A DNA stretch of 37,231 nucleotides from positions 1-37,231 of the forward strand of contig NZ_CADEFI010000032.1 of the NCBI RefSeq assembly GCF_902826555.1, in the 5' to 3' direction. The first letter of the stretch is position 1; the number at the start of each line of letters is the position of its first letter. Positions 15,426-23,195 of this stretch are shown here, piece after piece. The position numbers and the translations under genes are program-made. Origin of the DNA: an uncultured Hyphomicrobium sp. (GTDB lineage Bacteria > Pseudomonadota > Alphaproteobacteria > Rhizobiales > Hyphomicrobiaceae). The notes under the pieces were generated by a model. It was not told the DNA's origin, did not search any database, and saw only the letters and a program-made list of their open reading frames with translations.

Positions 15426-15496
15426 ACAGATCCGTTTTGCCCTATCTGGACCCCTTCGCCACGGCCGCACGTCCGGCCCGTGGGACGGAGCTTGCG

Positions 15497-16003
15497 ATGA
15501 CATTTCACGAATGCCAACTGACCGCCAAGGACTTCACCTACCTCCAGACGCTCCTTGCCTCCAAGGACTGCGCCGAGCCCTATCTGCATCTCCTGCGTGA
15601 GAAGCTCGGCAGCGCCACGCTGCTGCTCGATCACACGATCGACCGCCGCATCGCCACCATCGATAGCCGGGTCGAGTTCAGCATCGGCGGCGCGTTCATG
15701 GAGCATCGCGTTCTGACGCGCGACGAGCAGGGCGCGACGCCCGGTCTGTCCCTTCCCGTCACGACGCTGCGTGGACTGGCGTTGTTGGGGTTGAGGGAGC
15801 ACGAGGTCTTTCGGCTGCGCAAAGCCGACGGTACCCGCGAAGCCATTCGCCTGATCAAAGTTGCCTATCAGCCCGAGGCCGCCCGGATGGCGCGGACGGC
15901 GACCGTCGTTCCGTTCCAGCCGCGCTGGAGGAAAGAGCTGACCGGCGCCGACGGCGCAGGCTCGGATCCGGCGGGCGACGATCCCGGACCGGGCGCGGCC
16001 TGA
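15497..16003 (+). CDS. GreA/GreB-family factor, Rnk-like
   Basis: The ATG at 15497 follows GGAG by about 9 bases and gives 168 residues; a TTG at 15437 in the same frame is less likely. Residues 5-50 are helical (LTAKDFTYLQTLLASKDC). Residues about 55-130 match the C-terminal GreA/Rnk domain: TIDSRVEF, LSLPVTTLRGLALLGLREHEVFRLRKADG and IKVAYQPEA. The LTPxGxALLGL and YQPEA patterns are typical of Rnk, a small protein that binds RNA polymerase in the secondary channel and was first described as a regulator of nucleoside diphosphate kinase. The family LTP is changed to VTT. The last 35 residues are Gly/Asp/Pro-rich and probably disordered. The specific role in this organism is unknown. Confidence 0.8.
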   Translation: MTFHECQLTAKDFTYLQTLLASKDCAEPYLHLLREKLGSATLLLDHTIDRRIATIDSRVEFSIGGAFMEHRVLTRDEQGATPGLSLPVTTLRGLALLGLREHEVFRLRKADGTREAIRLIKVAYQPEAARMARTATVVPFQPRWRKELTGADGAGSDPAGDDPGPGAA

Positions 16004-16021
16004 CGAAAAGGCGGCAGCCCG

Positions 16022-16261
16022 CTAGCCGCGGCAGACGACCCGCCCGAAGATCAGCGCGATGGCCGGCGGCATGGCCGCAAGCAGGCCATACATCAGCGCG
16101 TGCTTGGTCGTGGCCGCGCGCAGCGCCTCGATCGTCGCCGGATCGGAAGCCGACATGTCGAGCGGCACGTGCGGCGCGGTCGTATAGCCGAAATAGGCGA
16201 CGACGCCGGTCCAGATCAGCGACAACCCGAGCCACACCGGAAACGAGAATACCTTACACAT
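16022..16261 (-). CDS. Small two-helix membrane protein of unknown function
   Basis: ATG 16261 has a near-perfect GGAGGTGA site 5 bases upstream, which decides the start. The 79-residue product has two hydrophobic helices (FPVWLGLSLIWTGVVAYFGY and ALMYGLLAAMPPAIALIFG), separated by about 30 polar residues (LDMSASDPATIEALRAATTK), and ends CRG. I recognise no family. It is convergent with the Rnk-like gene, with only 18 bases between stops. A TTGACA lies upstream (near 16310) but a matching -10 is not clear. Confidence 0.75.
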   Translation of the reverse strand: MCKVFSFPVWLGLSLIWTGVVAYFGYTTAPHVPLDMSASDPATIEALRAATTKHALMYGLLAAMPPAIALIFGRVVCRG

Positions 16262-16545
16262 CGTCACCTCCAGAAAAGGAGCGCGAACGTGCATTGATGA
16301 CCTTCGGCATGTCAAGATCACCGGCAGAAAGCAGCTGGATCACGAACCTCCCGCACCACCGGGTGATGCCCGACACGGGGCCATGAGCAGACATGCATCG
16401 TTGCACGCGCCCGCCCGTTGCCCCGTGTGCCTCGTTCCAATAGCGGTCTACCCATCGCTTCGGGCACCCGGCGCGAACGCGGCCACATCGCCCGTCCGCA
16501 ACCGAAATGAAAGCTGACGCTTTGATGGGGACAGAAGCCGCGGGC

Positions 16546-17289
16546 TTAGGCGACGCGCGCCAGCGCCTCAGCGTCAGGGCCCGCCGGGTATCTCAGCTGC
16601 GCGGACATATCGTTTGCTGCGCGCCAAACGACTTCCGCCACGTCGCGCTCCGTGGTGACCGCGGTCGGCTGTCCGAAGGCCGTGAGTATTGAGTGAGCGT
16701 AAGACGCATAGGCTTCAGGGATCGTCGCCTCGATCGGCGTTTGAACGTTCTGGGTGAAACGGGTCGACGGGCCATAACCCGGCTCGACCAGCTTGACGCG
16801 GATGCCAAAGCCATCGAGTTCATGCGCGAGCGACCCGGTAAAGCCTTCGATGGCCGTCTTGCTCGCCGTATAGGCCGCGACCAGCGGCATCGGGGCCAGC
16901 GTGGCGCTCGACGTCACATTCACGATCACGCCCGAACCGCGCGCACGGAACTGCGGGAGAACGGCTTGCGTCGTCGCCATCACACCGAACGTGTTGGTCT
17001 CGAACAGCTTGCGTACAACCGACATGGGGGTCGCCTCGAACGCTCCGAACATGCCGATGCCGGCGTTGTTGACGAGCACGTCGATAGGACCGCTGGCTTC
17101 GAGAGCGGCGGCAATACTTTGTGGCTGCGTGACGTCGAGCGCCAGCACGCGCAGTCGGTCGGCTGGCGGCAGAATTTCTTCGCGGGGGGTGCGCATCGTC
17201 GCGATGACGCTCCAGCCCTGAGCGTGGAAGTGGCGCGCCGTCTCCAGGCCATAGCCCGAGGAGCATCCGGTAATCAGCACGGTTTTCAT
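16546..17289 (-). CDS. Short-chain dehydrogenase/reductase
   Basis: A classical SDR of 247 residues using NAD(P)H. The cofactor motif TGCSSGYG (TGxxxGxG) lies at residues 7-14, followed by LDVT, NNAGIG, the catalytic Ser in VNVTSSAT, and YTASK with catalytic Tyr and Lys. After the coenzyme motif R33 (ATMRTP) suggests a preference for NADP, which is an inference. The ATG at 17289 has AGGAGGG about 6 bases upstream. It is divergent from an AraC-family regulator 96 bases away, which probably controls it. The substrate cannot be assigned; similar SDR/AraC pairs are common accessory modules. A Pro-Gly-Tyr motif (VEPGYG) follows the active site as usual. Confidence 0.92.
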   Translation of the reverse strand: MKTVLITGCSSGYGLETARHFHAQGWSVIATMRTPREEILPPADRLRVLALDVTQPQSIAAALEASGPIDVLVNNAGIGMFGAFEATPMSVVRKLFETNTFGVMATTQAVLPQFRARGSGVIVNVTSSATLAPMPLVAAYTASKTAIEGFTGSLAHELDGFGIRVKLVEPGYGPSTRFTQNVQTPIEATIPEAYASYAHSILTAFGQPTAVTTERDVAEVVWRAANDMSAQLRYPAGPDAEALARVA

Positions 17290-17315
17290 CGTCGTCCCTC
17301 CTGGTTTGAACGACG

Positions 17316-17362
17316 CGGACGATATACGGCGCCTTCCGGACGATCTGCGATTGATCGTCCGG
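17316..17362. promoter_or_regulatory. Putative AraC-regulator operator between the divergent genes
   Basis: CGGACGAT occurs at 17316-17323 and again at 17337-17344, a 21-base spacing or two helical turns. The second copy is also the left arm of a perfect 10-bp inverted repeat, CCGGACGATC (17336-17345) with GATCGTCCGG (17353-17362), 7-base loop. Three half-sites in a 96-base divergent promoter region are what an AraC-type activator would need. Predicted only. Confidence 0.6.
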
Positions 17363-17385
17363 ATTTCGTTTGCTAGCGTCCTGAA

Positions 17386-18294
17386 ATGATCGATCCTCTT
17401 TCAGAAGTCATCGCGCTGCTGCGGCCTCGCACCGTCCTCTCCAAGATCATAAGCGGCGCTGGCCGCTGGGCTGTGCGCTATTCCGATTTCGGCCAACCGA
17501 GCTTCTGCACCGTGCTCGACGGGAGCTGCCGTCTCACCGTCGAAGGACAGGAGTCCCTGACGCTCGAAGCCGGAGATTTCCTGCTCCTGCCAAAGACGCC
17601 CGGCTTCACCATGTCGGGATTCATGCCGGCTTCGGCGAAGCACATCGATCCTAAGGTGTCGCCGGCTCCAACGAACGAGGTGCGTCATGGTACGCCTGAT
17701 GGCGATCCTGACGTGCGGCTGCTCGGCGGATCGTTCGCCTTTGACTCGAAGGACGCCGATCTCCTGATATCGTTGCTGCCTGCACTGGTGCACGTGCGTG
17801 GGGTGCAACGGCTATCCACGCTCGTGCATCTCGTCCGAGATGAGGCAACTGCCGAGAGACCCGGTCGCGATCTTGTCCTGGGGCGCCTCGTCGAGGTTAT
17901 GCTGATCGAGGCGCTGCGAACGATCCAAGGTGAAGCTGCACCCGCTGGGCTCTTGCGTGGCCTCGGCGACGCACGCCTTGCGATTGCGATACGGGAGATG
18001 CATGCCGATCCCGCGCACACCTGGACCGTCGAGCAGCTTGCTAAGAAGGCTGCTCTCTCGCGCTCGGTGTTCTTTGATCGCTTTACACGCGCGGTCGGCG
18101 TCCCGCCGATGGAGTATCTCCTCTGTTGGCGCATGGCCCTTGCCAAGGATCTCCTGCGCGAACAGGATATCAGCCTCGCCGAGGTTGCAGAGCGCATTGG
18201 CTATAGTTCCGCGAGTACATTCAGCACGGCGTTCAGCCGATGTGTCGGGCAGGCTCCAGGCCGCTTTGCACGAGAGCGAATTGTAGAAGATTGA
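17386..18294 (+). CDS. AraC-family transcriptional regulator with cupin domain
   Basis: A 302-residue regulator. The first 190 residues fit the cupin-type ligand-binding domain seen in many AraC proteins next to dehydrogenases (CTVLDGSCRLTVEG, TLEAGDFLLLPKTPGFTMSG, LLGGSFAFDSKDADLLISLLP). The last 100 residues hold two helix-turn-helix motifs: WTVEQLAKKAALSRSVFFDRF and DISLAEVAERIGYSSASTFST, ending in the AraC signature FSRCVGQAPGRFAR. The start is ATG 17386. It is divergent from the SDR gene and most likely activates it, and possibly represses itself, through the half-sites in the shared region. The inducer is unknown. The pair sits inside the otherwise conserved ruv locus and looks like an insertion. 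Confidence 0.93.
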   Translation: MIDPLSEVIALLRPRTVLSKIISGAGRWAVRYSDFGQPSFCTVLDGSCRLTVEGQESLTLEAGDFLLLPKTPGFTMSGFMPASAKHIDPKVSPAPTNEVRHGTPDGDPDVRLLGGSFAFDSKDADLLISLLPALVHVRGVQRLSTLVHLVRDEATAERPGRDLVLGRLVEVMLIEALRTIQGEAAPAGLLRGLGDARLAIAIREMHADPAHTWTVEQLAKKAALSRSVFFDRFTRAVGVPPMEYLLCWRMALAKDLLREQDISLAEVAERIGYSSASTFSTAFSRCVGQAPGRFARERIVED

Positions 18295-18395
18295 CATCGG
18301 CAGCGGCCAGGTGCCGAGCCGAATACTTGCTTCGTCCGGCGTGCTCAGAGGTTCGCTGCAGGTCATAGCCACCGAGCGCACACGCGCCTGAGCCC

Positions 18396-19022
18396 CTACC
18401 GCGCCAGCTCCTTCAGGCCGCGCCGGATGAGCTTCGCCGTATCCGCATCCGCGCCGAGCTCCTTGATCGCCGCCGCGACGGCCGCAGAGGCCTGCGCCGG
18501 ATTGTAGCCGAGGTTGGTGAGCGCCGAGATGGCTTCCGCCGTGGCCAATCCTTCAGGCGGAATCTCGGCTCCCGCAATGCCGCCCGGGCCCTGAACCGGC
18601 ACATGAAGACCTGCCACCGACAACGCTGGCGCCTTGTCCTTGAGCTCGGCCACGATGCGCTGCGCAAGCTTCTTGCCGACGCCCGGCGCCTGCTCCACCG
18701 CCGCCCAGTTGCCGAGCGCGATGGCGTTGGCGAGATCCTGCGTCGACAGCACGCCGAGCACGCCCAGCGCTACCTTTGAACCTACGCCCTGCACGTTCTG
18801 CAGCGTGCGGAACCAGCTGCGTTCGACCTCGCTCTGAAAGCCGAACAGACGGATCGCATCTTCGCGCACGTGCGTGTCGATGGTGAACGTCACCGTTTCG
18901 CCGAGCTTGAGGTTCCGGAGCGTGCGGGCCGACAGCTGCACCTCGTACCCGACACCGCCGACATCGACGATCGCGTGCGCTTCGCCGATGGCGTCGACCT
19001 TTCCCTTGAGTTGCCCGATCAT
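18396..19022 (-). CDS. ruvA: Holliday junction DNA-binding protein RuvA
   Basis: RuvA tetramers bind four-way junctions and recruit RuvB. The 208-residue protein has the OB-fold domain at the start (MIGQLKGKVDAIG, DVGGVGYEVQLSA, REDAIRLFGF), two helix-hairpin-helix motifs (LQNVQGVGSKVALGVLG and EQAPGVGKKLAQRIVAEL) and a C-terminal RuvB-contact domain (AISALTNLGYNPAQASAAVA). The start ATG 19022 is three bases from the ruvC stop, so the two are coupled. ruvB is not next in line; an AraC regulator on the opposite strand follows instead. Confidence 0.97.
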   Translation of the reverse strand: MIGQLKGKVDAIGEAHAIVDVGGVGYEVQLSARTLRNLKLGETVTFTIDTHVREDAIRLFGFQSEVERSWFRTLQNVQGVGSKVALGVLGVLSTQDLANAIALGNWAAVEQAPGVGKKLAQRIVAELKDKAPALSVAGLHVPVQGPGGIAGAEIPPEGLATAEAISALTNLGYNPAQASAAVAAAIKELGADADTAKLIRRGLKELAR

Positions 19023-19024
19023 CG

Positions 19025-19549
19025 CTAGACGCCTTCCTTCAGCACCCGCTTCGCCAGCGCCGCCGCCCCGCGATGGCTGGCATGACAGATGGCGATGGCG
19101 AGCGCATCCGCCTCGTCTGCGCTCTCGAAGCGCGCTTTGGGGAGCAGGAAGCCGATCATGGCCTGGATCTGATGTTTATCGGCGTGCCCCGCGCCGACGA
19201 CCGCCTTCTTGATCAGGTTCGGCTGATATTCGGCGATGCTGAGGCCCCGCATGGCCGGCGCGAGCAGCGCCATGCCGCGCGCCTGCCCGAGCTTCAAGGT
19301 CGCCCGCGGATTCTCGTTGACGAACGTCTCTTCGACCGCCGCCTCGCTGGCCCCGCAGGAAGCAATGACGCTCGAAAGTCCCTCGAACAGCTCCCGCAGC
19401 CGGTAAGCGAGATCTTCGTCCGAGGTCGAGGTGATGAGTCCGGACGAGACGTACGTCAGCCGGACGCCATCGGTCTCGATGACGCCCCACCCCGTGCGCC
19501 TGAGCCCCGGATCGATGCCGATGATGCGAACCTGTCTCTCTCCCCGCAT
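19025..19549 (-). CDS. ruvC: Holliday junction resolvase RuvC
   Basis: RuvC cleaves Holliday junctions symmetrically. I use ATG 19549, giving 174 residues, the family length; longer in-frame starts (19588, 19624) add residues not seen in RuvC. Catalytic acids are visible: Asp in [14 protein letters not shown], Glu in [10 protein letters not shown], and the two C-terminal Asp in [13 protein letters not shown]. The pattern [20 protein letters not shown] is also typical. It lies about 55 bases after the HdeD-like gene and directly before ruvA. The usual upstream neighbour yebC is found 4.7 kb away on the opposite strand. Confidence 0.96.
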   Translation of the reverse strand: MRGERQVRIIGIDPGLRRTGWGVIETDGVRLTYVSSGLITSTSDEDLAYRLRELFEGLSSVIASCGASEAAVEETFVNENPRATLKLGQARGMALLAPAMRGLSIAEYQPNLIKKAVVGAGHADKHQIQAMIGFLLPKARFESADEADALAIAICHASHRGAAALAKRVLKEGV

Positions 19550-19604
19550 GCGTCTCGCATACCACGGGCAGGACTGATTCGTCGTCATGGCGCCGGGCGC
19601 GAGC

Positions 19605-20198
19605 CTAGAGTCGCACCTCCGCATGCTTGCGCAGCCTGAGGCCGAAAAGGATCAGGAGCGCCCCGTACATGATCGCGAACGCGCCGATCACCAGCACCAT
19701 GGCCAATGCGCCCGCCCCCGGCCACGCCGCGAGCAGAACGCCGAACGCAACCGACAGCACGCCGCTCGCGATCAGAAGCCATTCGTCGTCGATCTCGTGC
19801 CGGAGCTTGATGGCACCGATGATCTGCAGCACGCCGGTCGCGATCGCCCAGCCGGCGATGAAGAGCAAGAGCACCAGCGCCGTGATCTGCGGCCACACCG
19901 CCGTCAAAACGCCGGCCAGAATGCCGAACACGCCGACCAGCACCAGCCACCATCGTGGCACCGGCGATCCGCCGCGGATCGCCGCCGCGATGGCCAGCAC
20001 GCCATCGGCAAAGGCAAACGCGCCGTAGAGAAAGATAAGCGTGATCAGCGTGATGCCCGGCCAGATGAAGGCCAGAACCCCGAACACGACGGCCAGCACG
20101 CCGCGCAGGACGATGAGCCACCAGTTCCGGGCCAGAGCATCGAGCATCGGACGCATCCGCACGCTGCCCGGAGGATAGACGTTGGGTGTTGCTTGCAT
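19605..20198 (-). CDS. HdeD-like (DUF308) membrane protein
   Basis: A 197-residue protein with six hydrophobic segments in three repeated pairs, as in the HdeD/DUF308 family ([25 protein letters not shown]-type repeats [21 protein letters not shown] and [21 protein letters not shown]). Each repeat has the pattern G-x-L-x-V-x-F/A-G-x-L-x-x-x-W-P. HdeD in E. coli is linked to acid resistance, but most homologues have no known role. ATG 20198 has AAGGAGCG upstream. It shares a strand with ruvC and may be cotranscribed. A small membrane protein gene is divergent from it. Confidence 0.88.
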   Translation of the reverse strand: MQATPNVYPPGSVRMRPMLDALARNWWLIVLRGVLAVVFGVLAFIWPGITLITLIFLYGAFAFADGVLAIAAAIRGGSPVPRWWLVLVGVFGILAGVLTAVWPQITALVLLLFIAGWAIATGVLQIIGAIKLRHEIDDEWLLIASGVLSVAFGVLLAAWPGAGALAMVLVIGAFAIMYGALLILFGLRLRKHAEVRL

Positions 20199-20344
20199 GG
20201 GTCACGCTCCTTGTCGCCCGAAGCCACGCGTTCCCCCCTTCCATCAGTGTAGTCCCGCAGACGGCGCCGTCCACAACGACGACAACATTGCGGTTACGAA
20301 TGCGCTCACGTAAGACCGTTCACCTTAACTGAGGCGAGGGGGCC

Positions 20345-20692
20345 ATGACCTTTCCGACCGAGCTCGGCAGCAACGAATGGATGATGATCTGGGGCGCCGT
20401 CGTCGCGCTCCTTGCCGTCATCATCATGTGGCGCGTATCCCGCTACGACCTCGCCGGCGCGGCGTTCGACAGCGCCTGGCAGGTCGCCCGCGGCAAGCGC
20501 TCGGCCGAGAGCCCGACCGCACTCGAGGAAAAGTACAACGAGATCGCCCGCGAAGCGTCCGTCACCGGTAAGGCCCGCCGTGCGGCCGGCACCGTCATCG
20601 GCCACTTCGCAGCCAAGGTTCTGAACCTCGTCGCCATGCTGATGCTGCTCGGCGGAGCTGGCCTGATCGCCCTCGGCTACTTCTGGCGCTGA
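20345..20692 (+). CDS. Small membrane protein of unknown function
   Basis: A 115-residue product with an N-terminal membrane helix (WMMIWGAVVALLAVIIMW), a polar middle of about 60 residues rich in Arg, Lys and Glu (AWQVARGKRSAESPTALEEKYNEI), and a C-terminal helix (VLNLVAMLMLLGGAGLIALGYF). It is predicted to have two transmembrane segments with the middle in the cytoplasm by charge. The start ATG 20345 follows a G-rich GAGGCGAGGGGG. It is divergent from the HdeD-like gene and convergent with gap, with a shared hairpin at the 3' end. I do not recognise the family. Confidence 0.75.
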   Translation: MTFPTELGSNEWMMIWGAVVALLAVIIMWRVSRYDLAGAAFDSAWQVARGKRSAESPTALEEKYNEIAREASVTGKARRAAGTVIGHFAAKVLNLVAMLMLLGGAGLIALGYFWR

Positions 20693-20707
20693 TCGTTCTT
20701 GAACGAA

Positions 20708-20731
20708 GAAGGCTCCCGCGAGGGAGCCTTC
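20708..20731. terminator. Bidirectional hairpin terminator between gap and the small membrane protein
   Basis: GAAGGCTCCC (20708-20717), loop GCGA and GGGAGCCTTC (20722-20731) form a perfect 10-bp stem. It lies 15 bases after the plus-strand gene and 50 bases after the gap stop. On the minus strand it is followed by TTCGTTC. It probably serves both convergent genes. Confidence 0.75.
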
Positions 20732-20781
20732 CGCAAACCCAAAAAGGACGCGCCGTTACGCGCTACACGCGCCCGGGCAGG

Positions 20782-21789
20782 CTAGATCAGCTTGCCCATG
20801 GCGACGGCCGTGTCGGCCATGCGGTTCGAGAACCCCCACTCGTTGTCGTACCAGGAAAGAACGCGCACCAGCGTGCCGTCCATCACCTTGGTCTGGTCGA
20901 GATGGAAGATCGACGAGCGCGGATCGTGGTTGAAGTCCGAGGACACGTTCGGCTGGTCGGTGACGCCGAGGATGCCCTTGAGCGCCTGCGCCGCCGCTGC
21001 CTTCACGCCGGCATTGATCTCGTCCTTGGTCGTCTCGTGCTTGGCGATGAACTTGAAGTCCACCACCGAGACGTTGGGCGTCGGCACGCGGATGGAGGTA
21101 CCGTCGAGCTTGCCGTTGAGCTCCGGCAGCACGAGACCGACGGCCTTTGCCGCACCCGTCGTCGTCGGGATCATCGACAGCGCCGCCGCGCGGGCGCGAT
21201 AGAGGTCCTTGTGCAGCGTATCGAGCGTCGGCTGGTCGCCCGTGTAGCTGTGAATGGTTGTCATGAAGCCCTTCTCTATGCCGACGAGGTCGTGCAGCAC
21301 CTTGGCCACCGGCGCCAGGCAGTTCGTCGTGCACGACGCGTTGGAAACCACCAGGTGATCCTTCGTCAGCTTCTCGTGATTGACGCCGTAGACGACGGTG
21401 AGGTCGGCCCCGTCGGCGGGAGCCGAGACGAGCACGCGCTTGGCACCGGCCGCGAGGTGGGCTGCGGCCTTCTCCTTGCTGGTGAAGATGCCCGTGCACT
21501 CGAGGGCGATCTCGACGCCCAATTCCTTGTGCGGCAGCTCCGCGGGGTTTTTCACCGCCGTGACCTTGATCGGCCCGCGCCCCAGGTCGAGGCTGTCGCC
21601 CTTGACGGTCACCTCGCCCGGAAACCGTCCGTGCACGCTGTCGAAGCGGAGAAGGTGCGCATTTGTCTCCACCGGGCCGAGATCATTGATCGCCACCACC
21701 TCGATGTCAGTCCGGCCCGACTCGTAGATCGCGCGCAGCACGTTGCGGCCGATGCGGCCAAATCCGTTGATCGCGACCTTGAGAGCCAT
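20782..21789 (-). CDS. gap: Glyceraldehyde-3-phosphate dehydrogenase, type I
   Basis: This enzyme oxidises glyceraldehyde-3-phosphate to 1,3-bisphosphoglycerate, or the reverse in gluconeogenesis and the Calvin cycle. ATG 21789 has GGAGGAA about 8 bases upstream and gives 335 residues. The N-terminal Rossmann motif INGFGRIGR is at residues 7-15. The active-site Cys is C153 in SNASCTTNC, with the catalytic His in [10 protein letters not shown]. The C-terminal pattern [12 protein letters not shown] is complete. The residue region around INDLGPVET, without Asp-Leu-Thr of strict NAD enzymes, leaves coenzyme preference open. pgk, a frequent downstream partner, is not in the window. A good promoter lies about 95 bases upstream. 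Confidence 0.97.
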   Translation of the reverse strand: MALKVAINGFGRIGRNVLRAIYESGRTDIEVVAINDLGPVETNAHLLRFDSVHGRFPGEVTVKGDSLDLGRGPIKVTAVKNPAELPHKELGVEIALECTGIFTSKEKAAAHLAAGAKRVLVSAPADGADLTVVYGVNHEKLTKDHLVVSNASCTTNCLAPVAKVLHDLVGIEKGFMTTIHSYTGDQPTLDTLHKDLYRARAAALSMIPTTTGAAKAVGLVLPELNGKLDGTSIRVPTPNVSVVDFKFIAKHETTKDEINAGVKAAAAQALKGILGVTDQPNVSSDFNHDPRSSIFHLDQTKVMDGTLVRVLSWYDNEWGFSNRMADTAVAMGKLI

Positions 21790-21881
21790 AGGCAGTTCCT
21801 CCAATCGATGGGCAGGTTTCTGTTGGGCGGGATGACGCAATCTACGGCGCAGAGTGCCGTTTGGACCGCCGAGCGGGCGCC

Positions 21882-21910
21882 ATTAAGTTTGGCAGCGCCG
21901 GGGCTGTCAA
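21882..21910 (-). promoter_or_regulatory. Predicted sigma70 promoter of gap
   Basis: On the minus strand TTGACA (21905-21910), a 17-base spacer and CTTAAT (21882-21887) form a near-consensus promoter about 95 bases before the gap start. The -35 is a perfect match, consistent with strong expression. Confidence 0.6.
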
Positions 21911-22078
21911 TCCTGCGCTGAGCCACACCCTGTTGCGCGCCGGAAAGTGATCCTCGTTTTGTGACGCCGGCACCGGGTGATTTCTTGCACCGCGGCATGA
22001 GATTTCCTATGCTGACGGCTGCATGCACACCGTTGAGGGCGACGGTTGCAGGTCTGCGAGGAGGGGTTGGGTCAGCTC

Positions 22079-22324
22079 ATGGCTCAGCGGACAAAAGAGA
22101 AGGTTAAGCGTCCCGCCAGTCGCCTGAAAGAGCCGACCACCGCGGCTCCGGGCACTGCGGACCAGCGTATCAAGGCGCTGGAGCAGGAGCGCGACGGCTT
22201 GAAGGGCGAGCTCGAGGCGGCGAACCAACGCATCGCCGCGCTCGAGGAAAGCCGCAGCCTGGTTGCGAGCCGCATCGATTGGGTCATCGAGTCGCTCTCG
22301 GGCGTTGTCGATAGACGCGAGTGA
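22079..22324 (+). CDS. Small coiled-coil protein, possibly DUF4164-like
   Basis: An 81-residue protein with a Lys/Arg-rich start (MAQRTKEKVKRPASRLKE) and a heptad-patterned helix over residues 38-70 (RIKALEQERDGLKGELEAAN, then QRIAALEESRSLVASRIDWV), ending VIESLSGVVDRRE. The heptads and the closing IDWVIESL pattern resemble small coiled-coil proteins (DUF4164 type) that sit near zapA, 6S RNA and the folate cyclo-ligase gene in alphaproteobacteria. ZapA itself was not found here. ATG 22079 is used, with GGAGGGG about 13 bases upstream, further than ideal. It lies directly before the 6S RNA. A role in division is possible from context but unproven. Confidence 0.65.
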   Translation: MAQRTKEKVKRPASRLKEPTTAAPGTADQRIKALEQERDGLKGELEAANQRIAALEESRSLVASRIDWVIESLSGVVDRRE

Positions 22325-22351
22325 GCCCTCGCTTTTTGGCACCCCGCGCAT

Positions 22352-22357
22352 TATCTT
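22352..22357 (+). promoter_or_regulatory. Candidate -10 element of the 6S RNA gene
   Basis: TATCTT lies about 8 bases before the presumed RNA start near 22364. No clear -35 was identified at the proper distance. Confidence 0.35.
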
Positions 22358-22361
22358 AGCC

Positions 22362-22525
22362 CCGCTGCGGGGTTCGTCAGGAACACATGAATCTCCAGGG
22401 CCTATAAGATCTGCCTGGGAGCTGTCCCTGGCCGGGGCCGTGGCCCCGGACATATGGCGCCCACCTTACATTTGTAGGGACCCGGCGAGATCAACCGTTC
22501 CAACGGCCACCGCGGCACTTTCCTT
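22362..22525 (+). ncRNA. ssrS: Probable 6S RNA
   Basis: 6S RNA mimics an open promoter and sequesters sigma70 RNA polymerase in stationary phase. The call rests on position directly before 5-formyltetrahydrofolate cyclo-ligase, as in many proteobacteria, and on a fold I can trace. The apical hairpin pairs CCGGGGCC (22432-22439) with GGCCCCGG (22442-22449). Below it TGGGAGC (22416-22422) pairs with GCGCCCA (22457-22463) with one mismatch, then a large internal bubble whose 3' strand contains the small CCTTACATTTGTAGG hairpin. A lower stem pairs ATCTC (22391-22395) with GAGAT (22487-22491). Ends are approximate. No coding frame with a ribosome site covers the region. Confidence 0.72.
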
Positions 22526-22540
22526 CCGTGCTGCTCTGTC

Positions 22541-22560
22541 CCGCATCCGTGGCGATGCGG
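22541..22560 (+). terminator. Hairpin between 6S RNA and the folate gene
   Basis: CCGCATC (22541-22547), loop CGTGGC and GATGCGG (22554-22560) form a 7-bp stem, followed by TTAGAAAGATTTTC. It may end the 6S precursor, with read-through into the next gene 22 bases later. Confidence 0.45.
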
Positions 22561-22582
22561 TTAGAAAGATTTTCACTCGGCC

Positions 22583-23170
22583 ATGTCCACGGACGATTTG
22601 AAGAAGGCCATGCGCCGGGAGGCCAAGGCAGCGCGGAGCACGGCGTTCGCGCGCCTTGGCGCAGGCGCGGCGCAAGAGATCGCACGGCACGGTATCGGCT
22701 TCGCCCGGCGCCCGGCCCCTGCAATCGTCTCCGGGTTCCTGTCCATCGGCGAGGAGATCGACCCCACTCCCCTCATGCAGCGCCTGCTCGGCGAAGGCTA
22801 CCGCCTTTGCCTGCCGGTGATGGAAGGCAAGGCACGCCCGCTCGTCTTCCGTGCCTGGTCGCCCGGCGATCCGCTCGCCGAAACCACATGGGGCATCCGC
22901 GAGCCGCTGCCCGAGGCCCCCGTGCTGGACCCCGATATCGTGCTCGGCCCCCTGCTGGCCTTCGACGCGCAGGGCTACCGGCTCGGCTACGGCGGCGGCT
23001 TCTACGACCGCACGTTGGCCCGTCTGCGCGCGCTGAAACCCATCGTTTCCATCGGCATCGCCTTCGACGAGCAGAAGGTCGACGCCGTTCCCCATGTCGA
23101 CTATGACGAACGCCTGGATTGGGTGCTGACCCCCGCCGGGCCCCTCGAATGCGGCAAAGACGCAGGATGA
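22583..23170 (+). CDS. 5-formyltetrahydrofolate cyclo-ligase
   Basis: The enzyme converts 5-formyl-THF to 5,10-methenyl-THF with ATP, recovering the storage form of folate. The product is 195 residues. Family patterns: Lys/Arg-rich start (LKKAMRREAKAAR), SGFLSIGEEIDPTPL, ETTWGIREPLPEA, LGPLLAFDAQGYRLGYGGGFYDR in substance (GYGGGFYDR is the ATP-binding signature) and GIAFDEQ. The start is ATG 22583. It is often named fau or ygfA in bacteria and follows ssrS, with which it may be cotranscribed. It is linked to persister formation in E. coli; no such role can be inferred here. The next gene starts 26 bases on. Confidence 0.94.
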   Translation: MSTDDLKKAMRREAKAARSTAFARLGAGAAQEIARHGIGFARRPAPAIVSGFLSIGEEIDPTPLMQRLLGEGYRLCLPVMEGKARPLVFRAWSPGDPLAETTWGIREPLPEAPVLDPDIVLGPLLAFDAQGYRLGYGGGFYDRTLARLRALKPIVSIGIAFDEQKVDAVPHVDYDERLDWVLTPAGPLECGKDAG

Positions 23171-23195
23171 AACCAAGCAACGAAGTCAGGAGCTG

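Larger units (their letters stand above)
15155..15496. other. Divergent intergenic region between ruvB and the Rnk-like gene
   Basis: About 340 bases hold the upstream regions of both genes. A 16-codon frame (15342-15392) and a 12-bp hairpin (15393-15425) lie on the side of the Rnk-like gene and are listed separately. No clear promoter motif was identified. Confidence 0.5.

Noticed and set aside
20708-20731. Strong hairpin considered as an attachment or repeat element
   Set aside because: Its position between two convergent stop codons fits a shared terminator and no second copy was seen.
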